Positions 53,928-61,827 of a DNA stretch of 64,000 nt are shown here, in pieces. The translations under genes and the position numbers were made by a program. Within the stretch, counting starts at the first letter, position 1, and every line of letters begins with the position of its first letter. The notes under the pieces are model-generated. The model was not told the DNA's origin and made no database searches. It was given only the letters and a program-made list of their open reading frames with translations. The stretch lies in NCBI RefSeq assembly GCF_014647155.1, contig NZ_BMOQ01000005.1, positions 1 to 64,000 of the forward strand, read 5' to 3'. Origin of the DNA: Halarchaeum nitratireducens. GTDB lineage: Archaea; Halobacteriota; Halobacteria; Halobacteriales; Halobacteriaceae.

Positions 53928-54668
53928 ATGAGCCATCCAGAGGACGCACCGAGCGTGATCGTCGTCGGCGGTGGCGTCGCCGGTCTGAACGCCGCGCTCT
54001 ACACCGCACGCGCGGGCTTCGAGACGACCGTAGTGAACGCCGGGGAGTCCATCCTCCGGCGCAACGGCCACTTGGAAAACGTCCCCGGGTTCCCGGGCGG
54101 CGTGAACCCCCGGACGTTCCTCGACCTCCTCGACGAGCAGGTCGCGGACGCCGGTGCGGCGCGCGTCACCGGCGAGGTGACGACGCTCGACGAACTCGAC
54201 GGGCAGTTCGTCGCCGAGACCGACGAGGCGGTCTACGAGGGCGATTACGCGATCGCCGCGACGAAGTCCAACCCGGGCTACCTCGACGCCTTCGACCTCG
54301 CGCTCGACCGGCAGGGATCGAAGACGTACGTCGACGTCGACGAGCGCGGTCGGACAGGCGTCGACGGGCTCTACGTCGCGGGGCGGCTCGCGGCCGAACC
54401 CCACCAGACGACGGTCGTTGCCGGCCACGGCGCGAAGGTCGGCCTGACGGTCGTCGAGGACTCCGAGGTACCGTACTACCACGACTGGGTCGCCCCGGAG
54501 GGCTACTTCACCGGCCGGGGGCGCGAGGTGCCGCCGGGTGTCGAGGAGATCGACGAGGCCGAGCGCGAGGCACGCGAACGCGATTCGATGGAGCGGATGC
54601 GTGCGGCGTTCGCCGAGCGCCACCCGGACGAACCGACGATGCATCCGAGCGTCGCCGACGACGAGTGA
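53928..54668 (+). CDS. Thioredoxin reductase-like FAD oxidoreductase lacking the CxxC motif
   Basis: A 246-residue protein. The FAD-binding motif VIVVGGGVAGLNAALYTARAG (about 10-30) and the C-terminal GVDGLYVAGRLAAEPHQTTVVAGHGAKVGL (about 145-174) match thioredoxin reductases. The NADPH-binding domain and redox CxxC are missing, and a charged tail of about 65 residues follows. It may be a flavin-binding oxidoreductase with another electron donor. The ATG at 53928 is right before the first strand; longer upstream frames are shadows of the SRPBCC gene. Confidence 0.75.
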   Translation: MSHPEDAPSVIVVGGGVAGLNAALYTARAGFETTVVNAGESILRRNGHLENVPGFPGGVNPRTFLDLLDEQVADAGAARVTGEVTTLDELDGQFVAETDEAVYEGDYAIAATKSNPGYLDAFDLALDRQGSKTYVDVDERGRTGVDGLYVAGRLAAEPHQTTVVAGHGAKVGLTVVEDSEVPYYHDWVAPEGYFTGRGREVPPGVEEIDEAEREARERDSMERMRAAFAERHPDEPTMHPSVADDE

Positions 54669-54845
54669 CGAGGGGCGCGCGGGCGTCGCCGACGACTGGG
54701 GGCATCGTCGACGGCTGAACCCGGTGTGTCGTCTGCGCCGTCGTGCGTCGTCGCCGCCCGACACGGCGGCGCGCGGCCGGACGACCGCGAGTCGGTGTCC
54801 GAGACCGGCGCGGGCCTTATCGTCGTGGGACCCGAGAGACCGACT

Positions 54846-55382
54846 ATGCCCGGTCGCGAGCGGGGGGTCTCGGCGGTCGTCGGTGTCGTGTTGCTGCTCG
54901 CCGTCGCGGTGCTGCTGGCGGTCACAGTCGGAACGCTGGCGCTCGGGCTCGGCGAGCAGACGCAACCGACCGCACCGACGATCTCGGTGTCGCACGAACT
55001 CGTCGACCGTGGCGACGGGAGCGGCGAGCAGTTGATCGCCATCACCAAGCGGTCGGGCGAGCCCGTGAAGACGGATTACCTCTACGTCGGCGGGTCGAAA
55101 CCGCTCGACATCGGGGCGGGCCCGGAGTCGGATCGCCCGACCGCGGACTCGGACAGCAAGGCGAGCGGCTTGGAGGCGTTCACTGAGTCCTACATGGGCG
55201 CGCCGCCGCAGGTCGGCATCGGCGACACGTGGGAGGCTGGGGAAACCGTCTACGTCGATCCCGTGGGAGAGGCGAGTAGGACGGACGTGACGCTCTACTG
55301 GAACACCCGCGACGTCGCGGGGAACAACCCCGGCGAGGTCGAGGGATCGGACTCCTACGACATCGGATCGTTCACCGCGTGA
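54846..55382 (+). CDS. Type IV pilin-like protein (first of a tandem pair)
   Basis: A 178-residue protein with the haloarchaeal class III signal peptide RERGVSAVVGVVLLLAVAVL: a short basic head, a likely prepilin peptidase site after the glycine at residue 7, and a hydrophobic helix (8-30). The beta-rich remainder lies outside the cell. Its C-terminal half matches the downstream gene (GIGDTWEAGETVYV; DVTLYWN; SYDIGSF), so the two are paralogs. Probably a minor pilin; no pilus assembly ATPase gene is nearby. Confidence 0.8.
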   Translation: MPGRERGVSAVVGVVLLLAVAVLLAVTVGTLALGLGEQTQPTAPTISVSHELVDRGDGSGEQLIAITKRSGEPVKTDYLYVGGSKPLDIGAGPESDRPTADSDSKASGLEAFTESYMGAPPQVGIGDTWEAGETVYVDPVGEASRTDVTLYWNTRDVAGNNPGEVEGSDSYDIGSFTA

Positions 55383-55440
55383 GCGGCGCTCGAATCACGA
55401 CCAGAGCGAACGGGCGTCGATGGTGTCACCGGAGCAAGTG

Positions 55441-55447
55441 TTTTATT
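55441..55447 (+). promoter_or_regulatory. TATA box of the second pilin-like gene
   Basis: TTTTATT is centred 24 nt upstream of the GTG at 55468, giving a leaderless start at that codon and ruling out the in-frame ATG at 55420, which lies upstream of the promoter. Confidence 0.65.
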
Positions 55448-55467
55448 CGTACACGATAACACCCAGT

Positions 55468-56028
55468 GTGATCAGGAGTTCCACGAATCGGGAGCGAGGC
55501 GCGTCGTCGGTCATCGGGGTCATACTGCTCGTCGGAATCGTCATCGTGCTCATCGGCGCGATCACGCCGTTCGTGATGAACCTCGCCGGGGAGACGCAGG
55601 CGAAGGCGCCGACGGTCTCCGTCGACCACCGGATCACGAACTCGACCGGCGGGACGGACTACGACACCAGCACCGACGGCGACAACTTGGTCGCGGTCAC
55701 GCTCGAATCAGGTGGGCCACTAGAGATCGACCAACTGTATGTTACGGCGTCGAAAGAGATAGACATCGGTTCGGCCGAGGATCCGGGGCGGGCCTACGAG
55801 AGCGAGGAGTCGCTGAGCGACCGAGAGGCGTTCACCGAGGGGACTGACGGGCCGCAGATCGGGATCGGCGAGACGTGGCAAGCCGGAGAGACGATCTACC
55901 TGAACCCGGAGGGGAACGCGACAGACACCGACGTGTCGATCTACTGGACGTCGAAGTCGCTCCGCGCACAGGAGGCCGGTGAAGTGAGCCCTGGCGACTC
56001 CTACGAGATCGCGTCGTTCGAGACGTAA
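55468..56028 (+). CDS. Type IV pilin-like protein (second of a tandem pair)
   Basis: A 186-residue paralog of the preceding gene. From the GTG at 55468 it reads a short head IRSSTNRERG, a likely prepilin peptidase site, and the hydrophobic segment ASSVIGVILLVGIVIVLIGA. The exported domain contains an N-glycosylation-type NST (residue about 58) and ends with GIGETWQAGETIYL, VSIYWTSKS and SYEIASF, matching its neighbour. The gene has its own promoter (55441-55447). Confidence 0.82.
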   Translation: MIRSSTNRERGASSVIGVILLVGIVIVLIGAITPFVMNLAGETQAKAPTVSVDHRITNSTGGTDYDTSTDGDNLVAVTLESGGPLEIDQLYVTASKEIDIGSAEDPGRAYESEESLSDREAFTEGTDGPQIGIGETWQAGETIYLNPEGNATDTDVSIYWTSKSLRAQEAGEVSPGDSYEIASFET

Positions 56029-56090
56029 TCGCCGTCGCGGACCACCGCGAAGGCGGACACTTTTACTGGCGGGGACGCGGAGAGTGAGCC

Positions 56091-57242
56091 ATGTTGGAGG
56101 GTGTGAACGTCGCGCTCGGCGTCTCCGGGAGCATCGCGGCGGTGAAGGTCGTCGAACTCGCCCACGAGCTCCGGCGACGCGGGGCGTCCGTGCGCGCCCT
56201 GATGACGGACGGTGCGCGGGGTATCGTCCACCCGTGGGCCGTGGAGTTCGCCACCGAGCACGACGTCACGACGGAGCTCACGGGCGCGGTCGAACACGTC
56301 GAGCTCTGCGGCCGCGAGGGGTGGGCGGACGTCTACCTGATCGCGCCCGCGACGGCGAACACCGTCGGGAAGATCGCGGCGGCGATCGACGACACCCCCG
56401 TCACGACGACGGCGACGACGGCCCTCGGGGCGGACGTCCCCGTGGTCCTCGCACCCGCGATGCACGAGCCGATGTACGACCACCCGGGCGTCTTGGAGAA
56501 CTTAGAGCGCGTCGAGTCCTGGGGCGTCGACGTCGTCGACCCGCGCATCGAGGAGGGGAAGGCGAAACTGGCGAGCCTCGACGCCATCTGCCTCGACGTC
56601 GCCCGCGCCGCGGGGGAGCGCCCCCTCGCCGGCGAGGACGTGGTCGTCACGTCGGGGGCGACGAGCGAGCGCATCGACCCCGTGCGCGTGCTGACGAATC
56701 GCGCTTCCGGGCGGACCGGTCGTGCCGTCGCCCGCGCGTGCTACGTCCGGGGTGCCGACGTCACGCTCGTCCACGACGGCGACGACGTCCCGTACGCCGA
56801 CGTCCGGCGCGTCGAGTCCGCCGCGGAGATGCTCGCCGCCGTCCTCGACGCCTGCGAGGACGCGTCCGCGCTGCTCTCCGTCGCGGCCATCTCCGACTAC
56901 ACCGTCGAGCCGGCCGACGAGAAGATCCGCAGCGGCGGCGACCTCACGCTCGATCTGGAGGCGACGCCGAAGCTCCTCGACACCGTCCGCGAGGAGTACC
57001 CGGCGCTCACGCTCGTCGGGTTCAAAGCAGAGACGAACGGCGACGACGAGGCGATGGTCCGCGAGGCACGACGCATCATGGAGCGCGCCGGCCTCGCCTT
57101 CGTCGTCGCCAACGACGCGCGCGTCATGGGCGGTGACGAGACGCGCGCGCTCGTCGTCCGCGCGGACGGCTATGCGGAGTACGCGGGCCCGAAAAGCGGA
57201 CTGGGTCTGCGTGTCGCCGACGAACTCGTCGACGAACTCTGA
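56091..57242 (+). CDS. coaBC: Bifunctional phosphopantothenoylcysteine decarboxylase/phosphopantothenate-cysteine ligase
   Basis: A 383-residue CoaBC of the coenzyme A pathway. The N-terminal flavoprotein half (about 1-180) has GVSGSIAAVKVVEL, APATANTVGKIA and APAMHEPMYDHP, a variant of the PAMNxxMW lid. The C-terminal ligase half has VVVTSGATSERIDPVRVLTNRASG and LSVAAISDYTV, followed by GFKAE. It adds cysteine to phosphopantothenate and decarboxylates the product. A TTTTACT at 56061-56067 lies about 27 nt before the ATG at 56091. Confidence 0.92.
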   Translation: MLEGVNVALGVSGSIAAVKVVELAHELRRRGASVRALMTDGARGIVHPWAVEFATEHDVTTELTGAVEHVELCGREGWADVYLIAPATANTVGKIAAAIDDTPVTTTATTALGADVPVVLAPAMHEPMYDHPGVLENLERVESWGVDVVDPRIEEGKAKLASLDAICLDVARAAGERPLAGEDVVVTSGATSERIDPVRVLTNRASGRTGRAVARACYVRGADVTLVHDGDDVPYADVRRVESAAEMLAAVLDACEDASALLSVAAISDYTVEPADEKIRSGGDLTLDLEATPKLLDTVREEYPALTLVGFKAETNGDDEAMVREARRIMERAGLAFVVANDARVMGGDETRALVVRADGYAEYAGPKSGLGLRVADELVDEL

Positions 57243-57278
57243 GGCGTTGTAGGTCCCCGCAGTCGCTCGGAGCCGGCG

Positions 57279-58775
57279 TTATTCTCCCGGGCTGTAGTTC
57301 GGCGCCTCGTCCGTGATCATGACGTCGTGAGCGTGGCCCTCGGTCTGGCCGGCCGAGGAGACGCGGACGAACTCGGACTCGTTTTTGAACTCGGGGATCG
57401 TCGCCGCGCCGACGTATCCCATCCCCGATTGGATGCCGCCGACGAGCTGGTGGAGTTCGCTCGCGAGCGGCCCCTTGTAGGGCGTCGCGGCCTCCACGCC
57501 CTCGGGAACGTACTCCTCGTCCGCGTCGTCCTCCTTCAGGTATCGCTCGCCGCCGCCGGACTGCATCGCGCCGACGGAGCCCATCCCGCGGTACTGCTTG
57601 TACTTCTTGCCGTTCATCGTGATGACACGCCCCGGCGCTTCGTCCGTGCCGGCGAAGTAGGAACCGAGCATCACCGCGTCCGCTCCCGCGGCGAAGGCCT
57701 TCGCGGCGTCGCCGGAGTACCGGATGCCGCCGTCGGCGATGACGGGAACGTCGTAGTCGGCGGCGACGTCCGCGACCTGCGAGACGGCGGTGATCTGGGG
57801 CATCCCGGCGCCGGAGACGACGCGCGTCGTGCAGATGGAACCGGGGCCGATGCCGACTTTGATGCCGTCCGCGAAGTCGACGATGTCCGCGGCGGCTTCG
57901 GCGGTGCCGACGTTGCCGACGACGACATCCGCGTCGATCTCGGCTTTGATCTCCCGGGCGGAGTCGATGACGTTCAGGTTGTGTGCGTGCGCACAATCGA
58001 TGAAGACGACGTCCGCGCCGGCCTCGTCGGCGGCTTTCGCGCGCTCGACGTCAAAGGGACCGACGGCCACGCCGACGAGCAGGTGGCCGTCGTCGTCTCG
58101 GGCGGCCTCCTCGTGTTCGCGGCGGGCGAGGACGCCCTGCATCGTCACGAGGCCGACGAGCCGGTCGTCGTCGGCGACGATCGGGACGCGCTCGATCTTG
58201 TGCTCGTACATGAGTTCGAGGGCCCCGCGGGCGTCGACGTCCGCGCTCGCGGTGATGACCTCGTCGGTCATGGCCTCCCTGACGGTGTCCTCCTCGCCGA
58301 CCTCGAGATAAGGGCGGATGTCCGTCCCGGAGATGATGCCGAGCACCGTGTCGTCGTCGTCGACGACCGGCGCACCGGAGACCCCCTCACGCTCCATCAT
58401 CGCGTCCACGGACTCGATGGTCTGCTCCGGGGCGGCGGTGACGACGTCCTCGCGGCGGATGACGAGTTCGTCCGCGCGCTTCACGCGCTCGATCTCGGCG
58501 ACGAGCTCCTCGTCGTCGAGGTTCTGGTGGAGCACCCCGAGTCCGCCTTCGCGCGCCATCGCGATGGCGAGCTCGCCCTCGGTGACGGTGTCCATCGCCG
58601 CGGAGAGGACGGGCACGTTGATCGAGACGTTCTTCGAAACGCGCGTCGAAACGTCCGCCTCGTCGGGTTCGACGCGGCTCTCTGCCGGACGAAGCAGCAC
58701 GTCGTCGAACGTGAGCGCTTCGGGGACGTCGAGCTTCTCGGAGAAGGTACCACTAGATCGCTCGTCGTTCGCCAT
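57279..58775 (-). CDS. guaB: IMP dehydrogenase
   Basis: A 498-residue IMP dehydrogenase, the first committed step to [19 protein letters not shown] opens the barrel; two CBS domains occupy about 95-215; the catalytic cysteine is in [15 protein letters not shown], and the flap region contains [15 protein letters not shown]. The start at MANDERSSG (58775) fits the family; a longer frame adds unlikely sequence. It converges with coaBC. Confidence 0.94.
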   Translation of the reverse strand: MANDERSSGTFSEKLDVPEALTFDDVLLRPAESRVEPDEADVSTRVSKNVSINVPVLSAAMDTVTEGELAIAMAREGGLGVLHQNLDDEELVAEIERVKRADELVIRREDVVTAAPEQTIESVDAMMEREGVSGAPVVDDDDTVLGIISGTDIRPYLEVGEEDTVREAMTDEVITASADVDARGALELMYEHKIERVPIVADDDRLVGLVTMQGVLARREHEEAARDDDGHLLVGVAVGPFDVERAKAADEAGADVVFIDCAHAHNLNVIDSAREIKAEIDADVVVGNVGTAEAAADIVDFADGIKVGIGPGSICTTRVVSGAGMPQITAVSQVADVAADYDVPVIADGGIRYSGDAAKAFAAGADAVMLGSYFAGTDEAPGRVITMNGKKYKQYRGMGSVGAMQSGGGERYLKEDDADEEYVPEGVEAATPYKGPLASELHQLVGGIQSGMGYVGAATIPEFKNESEFVRVSSAGQTEGHAHDVMITDEAPNYSPGE

Positions 58776-59244
58776 GTAAACCGTGTTCGCGCGATACGCA
58801 AAAACGTTCCGTAACCGGCCGCGTCGTGCGACGAACATCGCCACGGTCGTGCATACCGATCGGGGCGACGGCACCGCGTGATCGGCACGGTCGGCGACAC
58901 GAAAGCGGATGGAACGGACCAGTTTGGGTCCATCTCTCGATGACCAGACGGACGATCGAATGGTGCCTGTGTGTGTGATGTGGCCAGCCGAACGGCGCGT
59001 GCGGTCACGCCCCACACAACGCTTATGTCTCTCAGTCCGGAACACTCAGACATGGACTCCCTCAGTCCCTTCGCAGTCCGTATCGCCGGTGATCAGCCTC
59101 AGCGCTCCGGCGACTTTACAAAACTCTGCGAGACAGGGACCGTTATGGGAGCCGCGCTCTGGCGGCGACAGATGGCCCCGCGGCCGTCGTCGTACCATCC
59201 CTCCTATCGCCGTTCGGCCGGTGGTCACGGCCATCGTCCCTGAG
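58776..59244. other. 469-bp intergenic region between guaB and the DUF5794 gene
   Basis: This divergent region must hold both promoters. It also contains a frame of 63 codons (59052-59243, starting MDSLSPFAVRIAG) that has a TTATG element about 27 nt before its ATG, but the composition of its second half is not protein-like and I do not recognise it. I see no convincing gene or RNA here. Confidence 0.4.
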
Positions 59245-60093
59245 ATGAGTATCTCCGGACATCCGGTCGCCCTCCGCTTAGAACAGCGTGTCGGTGGCGC
59301 GACGCGACTCCTCGCCACCGTCATGCTGCTCCCGCTCATCGACGGGATCTTCGCCGCGCTCGTCCTCAGCGGCGCGCTCACGCAGACGACCGCCGTCGGC
59401 CCGCTCGTGATCCCGACGGGCGCGCTACAAGTGGGCCTCCTCGTCTTCGGCGGGAGCGCCACCGTCGCGGTCGTCCTCGTCGAGATGCAGGGCGACCGGC
59501 GCGAGAAGTCCCGGGCCGTCCTCACCGTCGGCGTCCCGCTCGTCGTCGGCGCCGTCGCCGTCGCCGCGCTCGCTCCGACGATCGAGAGCGTCCTCGACAC
59601 GGCGGTCTTCGAGCGCTTCGCCGCGTTCGTCGTTCTCGCCATCGCCGCGAAGACCGCGAGCTCGCGCATCGGCGATTACCTCCCCAGCCCCGGCGTCGTC
59701 GTCGGGCTCGGTCTGCTGGCGAGCGTCCGGCCGACGACCACGACGCTCGCCGTCCGCGTCGAGCCGAGCGTCGTGGCCGCGGCCGCGGGAGCCGCAACCG
59801 TCGCCGTCGCCTTCGCGCTCGGCGTCGCGCTGCTCGAGCCGCACCTCCGCCACCTGCTCGACATCGACCGCTTCCGCTTCGGGAGCGCCGTCGCGCTCGG
59901 GACGCTCGCCCTCTCGCTCTTCGGCATCGTCCCCGAGGGGGCCGCGCTCCCCGTCTTCGCGCTCGCCGGGCTCCTCGCGATCGATCCCGGCCAGGCGGAC
60001 GCGGCGGCGACCGGGACCGACGACCGCGCCGATACGGACGCGCCCTACGGCTACCCCGGCGAGAACGGGGAGGAGCGCGCCCCCTGGCTGTGA
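59245..60093 (+). CDS. DUF5794 family multi-pass membrane protein
   Basis: A 282-residue membrane protein with about seven hydrophobic segments (about 20-44, 52-75, 90-110, 118-135, 145-160, 172-192, 215-250), beginning with the polar GHPVALRLEQRVGG helix and ending in a polar tail. It matches the haloarchaeal DUF5794 family as I know it. Function unknown. The ATG at 59245 matches the family start; open sequence upstream is unlikely to be translated. Confidence 0.75.
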   Translation: MSISGHPVALRLEQRVGGATRLLATVMLLPLIDGIFAALVLSGALTQTTAVGPLVIPTGALQVGLLVFGGSATVAVVLVEMQGDRREKSRAVLTVGVPLVVGAVAVAALAPTIESVLDTAVFERFAAFVVLAIAAKTASSRIGDYLPSPGVVVGLGLLASVRPTTTTLAVRVEPSVVAAAAGAATVAVAFALGVALLEPHLRHLLDIDRFRFGSAVALGTLALSLFGIVPEGAALPVFALAGLLAIDPGQADAAATGTDDRADTDAPYGYPGENGEERAPWL

Positions 60094-60147
60094 CGGCGCG
60101 GAGCGGGTAACGGTGCGTTTACGGCGATCCCGGTCCTCGACGAGCGT

Positions 60148-60372
60148 ATGCCAGCGAACCGCGTCGTCCAAGGACGGATGGTGACGCCGCACAGCCTCGC
60201 CGAACTCATCGAGGACGACGACGTCATGGAAGCCGAGACCATCGAGGACGCCGACCGAGAGTGCCCGGACTGCGGCGGAGACGTCGTCTCGGTCGGCTAC
60301 ATGCCGAGCGTCACGGAGTACGTCACCGGCTACAAGTGCCAAGAGTGCGACTGGCGCGAGACCGATCGGTAA
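60148..60372 (+). CDS. DUF5795 family zinc-ribbon protein
   Basis: A 74-residue protein with an N-terminal helix (NRVVQGRMVTPHSLAELIEDD) and a zinc ribbon formed by CPDC (39-42) and CQEC (64-67). It matches the haloarchaeal DUF5795 family. Possibly nucleic-acid binding; no experimental role known to me. A GTTTACGG lies about 30 nt before the ATG. It precedes tRNA-Trp. Confidence 0.82.
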   Translation: MPANRVVQGRMVTPHSLAELIEDDDVMEAETIEDADRECPDCGGDVVSVGYMPSVTEYVTGYKCQECDWRETDR

Positions 60373-60418
60373 CGGATCGAAACCCATTTAGGCGAAATCG
60401 TCCTATGACGGAGTGCGT

Positions 60419-60595
60419 GGGGCTGTGGCCAAGCCAGGGATGGCGACTGACTCCAGAGGCCACGCGCCCGGGACGAAATTCCAGACTGGTATACCGAGCG
60501 GCGGGCTGATCACCTCGCCGCGACGACGACCCTCTGGAGTTCCGAGGCGCACCGGAGATATCAGTCGATCGGGGGTTCAAATCCCTCCGGCCCCA
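60419..60595 (+). tRNA. tRNA-Trp (anticodon CCA) with a 103-nt intron
   Basis: The acceptor arms GGGGCTG (60419-60425) and CGGCCCC (60588-60594) pair with one G-U, followed by discriminator A60595. The anticodon stem pairs ACTGA (60446-60450) with TCAGT (60561-60565) around loop CTCCAGA. The T-arm has GGTTCAAATCC. The intron runs from about 60457 to 60559, between positions 37 and 38, the usual archaeal site. CTCCAGAG (60451-60458) is perfectly complementary to CTCTGGAG (60532-60539) inside the intron, forming the bulge-helix-bulge for the splicing endonuclease. CCA is not encoded. Confidence 0.93.
60457..60559 (+). ncRNA. tRNA-Trp intron, probable box C/D guide RNA
   Basis: In haloarchaea the tRNA-Trp intron is known to carry a box C/D RNA guiding 2'-O-methylation of C34 and U39 of the same tRNA. 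Here the intron length (103 nt) and the CTGA box in gggctgatca (60502-60511) fit that, although I could not place all four boxes unambiguously by eye. The intron ends in a bulge-helix-bulge motif. Confidence 0.6.
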
Positions 60596-60686
60596 TACTA
60601 CATTTAACAAATTCGGAAGGTTCTGCCTCCTTCCGTTTACCTCACGTAAGCACCGAGAGCCATCGCTGTTTCTCGAGGTGGTCCGC

Positions 60687-60821
60687 GTGAGCGAAGCCGT
60701 CGCGAGCGGAACGTGCGCCCTCTGTGGCGCGTCGCACGGCGTCGCCCACACCGAGACCCCACAGCACGGTCCGGTGCCGCTCTGTCGCTCCTGCCGGCGT
60801 CTCTGGGGTGAGCGCGAATGA
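60687..60821 (+). CDS. Tiny zinc-finger protein
   Basis: A 44-residue protein from the GTG at 60687 (another in-frame GTG lies nine bases upstream). CALC (10-13) and CRSC (33-36) with intervening histidines form a probable zinc ribbon. Its TGA overlaps the ATG of the next gene by 4 nt (60818-60821), showing a coupled pair. Such small zinc-finger proteins are common in haloarchaeal viruses and plasmids. It is the first gene after tRNA-Trp. Confidence 0.7.
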   Translation: MSEAVASGTCALCGASHGVAHTETPQHGPVPLCRSCRRLWGERE

Positions 60822-61546
60822 GCACCGACGCTCCGAGCGTCGGCGTCGAGGCGGACGGTGACCTGCGTGCGCTCGTCGAGGACCTCGCCGACGAAGTACG
60901 CGAACTCCGCGCGGAGAACGACGCCCTCCGCGAGCGCGTCGCCGACCTGGAAGAGCAGCGCGAGCGGGAAGCCACCATCCGATGGGCGGGACCGAACCCC
61001 GCCGACATCGAGATCGTCGCCAGCGAGACGGGGAACGGCGTCTATCCCTACCAGGCGATCACCGACAAAGCCGACCAGCGCGACGTCGCGGACATCGAGG
61101 AGCGCCTCACGGACGTCGAGGAAGGCCGTGCGGACGTCGTGGTGCGTTCCGAGCACGACGAGGAGTCGTTACCCATCGAGTCCTCCATCGCTCGCCAGCA
61201 GCGCGGCGAGTCGCTTCCCGTCGACGAAGCGCGTGCGGCCGTCGTCTTCCCCCGCGCCGCCACGAAGAGTCGCACTGTGGGCGGCTCCAAGCTCGTACTC
61301 GCCAGCGACGACGTCCGCGAGATTCTCGCCGACAAGACCGACCGTGACGAGTGGCCTCGCGAACTCATTCGTCGCACTATGCGCGAGCTCTGTACGCTTA
61401 CGTCATCAAAGACAGACGAACGCCGTGACCCGGAGGACTCGGCGAACCTCTGGACGCTCGGGAAGCGCAACGGCCACCTCACCGTCGAGGCAGATCTCGA
61501 GGAGTACCGCGAATGGGCGAACCAGGCCGGAGGTGAGAGCGAGTAA
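60818..61546 (+). CDS. Coiled-coil protein of a haloarchaeal integrated element
   Basis: A 242-residue acidic protein. Residues about 14-52 form a coiled coil (VEDLADEVRELRAENDALRE), then a linker and a C-terminal domain (about 140-235) with DVREILADKTDRDEWPRELIRRTMRELC and a wing-like GKRNGHLTVEADLEEYREW. I do not recognise a named family, but proteins of this layout occur beside tRNA-integrated elements and could be DNA-binding. It is coupled to the zinc-finger gene by a 4-nt overlap and ends 7 nt before a perfect palindrome. Confidence 0.65.
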   Translation: MSTDAPSVGVEADGDLRALVEDLADEVRELRAENDALRERVADLEEQREREATIRWAGPNPADIEIVASETGNGVYPYQAITDKADQRDVADIEERLTDVEEGRADVVVRSEHDEESLPIESSIARQQRGESLPVDEARAAVVFPRAATKSRTVGGSKLVLASDDVREILADKTDRDEWPRELIRRTMRELCTLTSSKTDERRDPEDSANLWTLGKRNGHLTVEADLEEYREWANQAGGESE

Positions 61547-61553
61547 GGCCGAC

Positions 61554-61569
61554 GTCACAATGTTGTGAC
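61554..61569. promoter_or_regulatory. Operator-like palindrome 1
   Basis: GTCACAATGTTGTGAC is a 16-bp palindrome with only the central TG unpaired, extended by C/G on both sides to 18 bp. It is directly downstream of the coiled-coil gene and is the mirror of palindrome 2 (centre TG instead of CA). The 190 bp between the two hold a direct repeat (TTCTGGCTGTTT twice, about 61679-61705) and no convincing gene. Confidence 0.7.
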
Positions 61570-61763
61570 GGGGGCCGTAGATACGGCTGTTACGACGACT
61601 GACCGCCGCACGAGGCCGGTCACGAGTTGCAGACCACTACCCCACGAAAGCAACACTCCACTACTGCTGGGTACGTCTCTTCTGGCTGTTTCTTCTGGCT
61701 GTTTTAGGGTCGTTACGTACTGCAAAAATCCTGTTTCGCGTCACGGGTCTACCTACACCCGGT

Positions 61764-61779
61764 GTCACAACATTGTGAC
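61764..61779. promoter_or_regulatory. Operator-like palindrome 2, upstream of the ADP-ribosyltransferase-like gene
   Basis: GTCACAACATTGTGAC has the same GTCACAA/TTGTGAC arms as palindrome 1, 210 bp away, and both are followed by GGG. It lies about 15 bp upstream of a TATA-like CATAATTA (61792-61799) and 48 bp before the ATG at 61828, a position suited to a repressor or activator controlling that gene. Confidence 0.72.
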
Positions 61780-61827
61780 GGGAGAATTCCATCATAATTA
61801 CCCAAAATACCAATAAGATTGATTAGA

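Noticed and set aside
59052-59243. 63-codon ORF upstream of the DUF5794 gene
   Set aside because: It has a TATA-like element at a good distance but the second half of the product is basic and low in complexity, and no family is recognised; listed only within the intergenic entry.
61565-61816. 83-codon frame between the two palindromes
   Set aside because: The translation lacks haloarchaeal acidic composition, spans the second palindrome and the putative TATA region, and has no recognisable domain.
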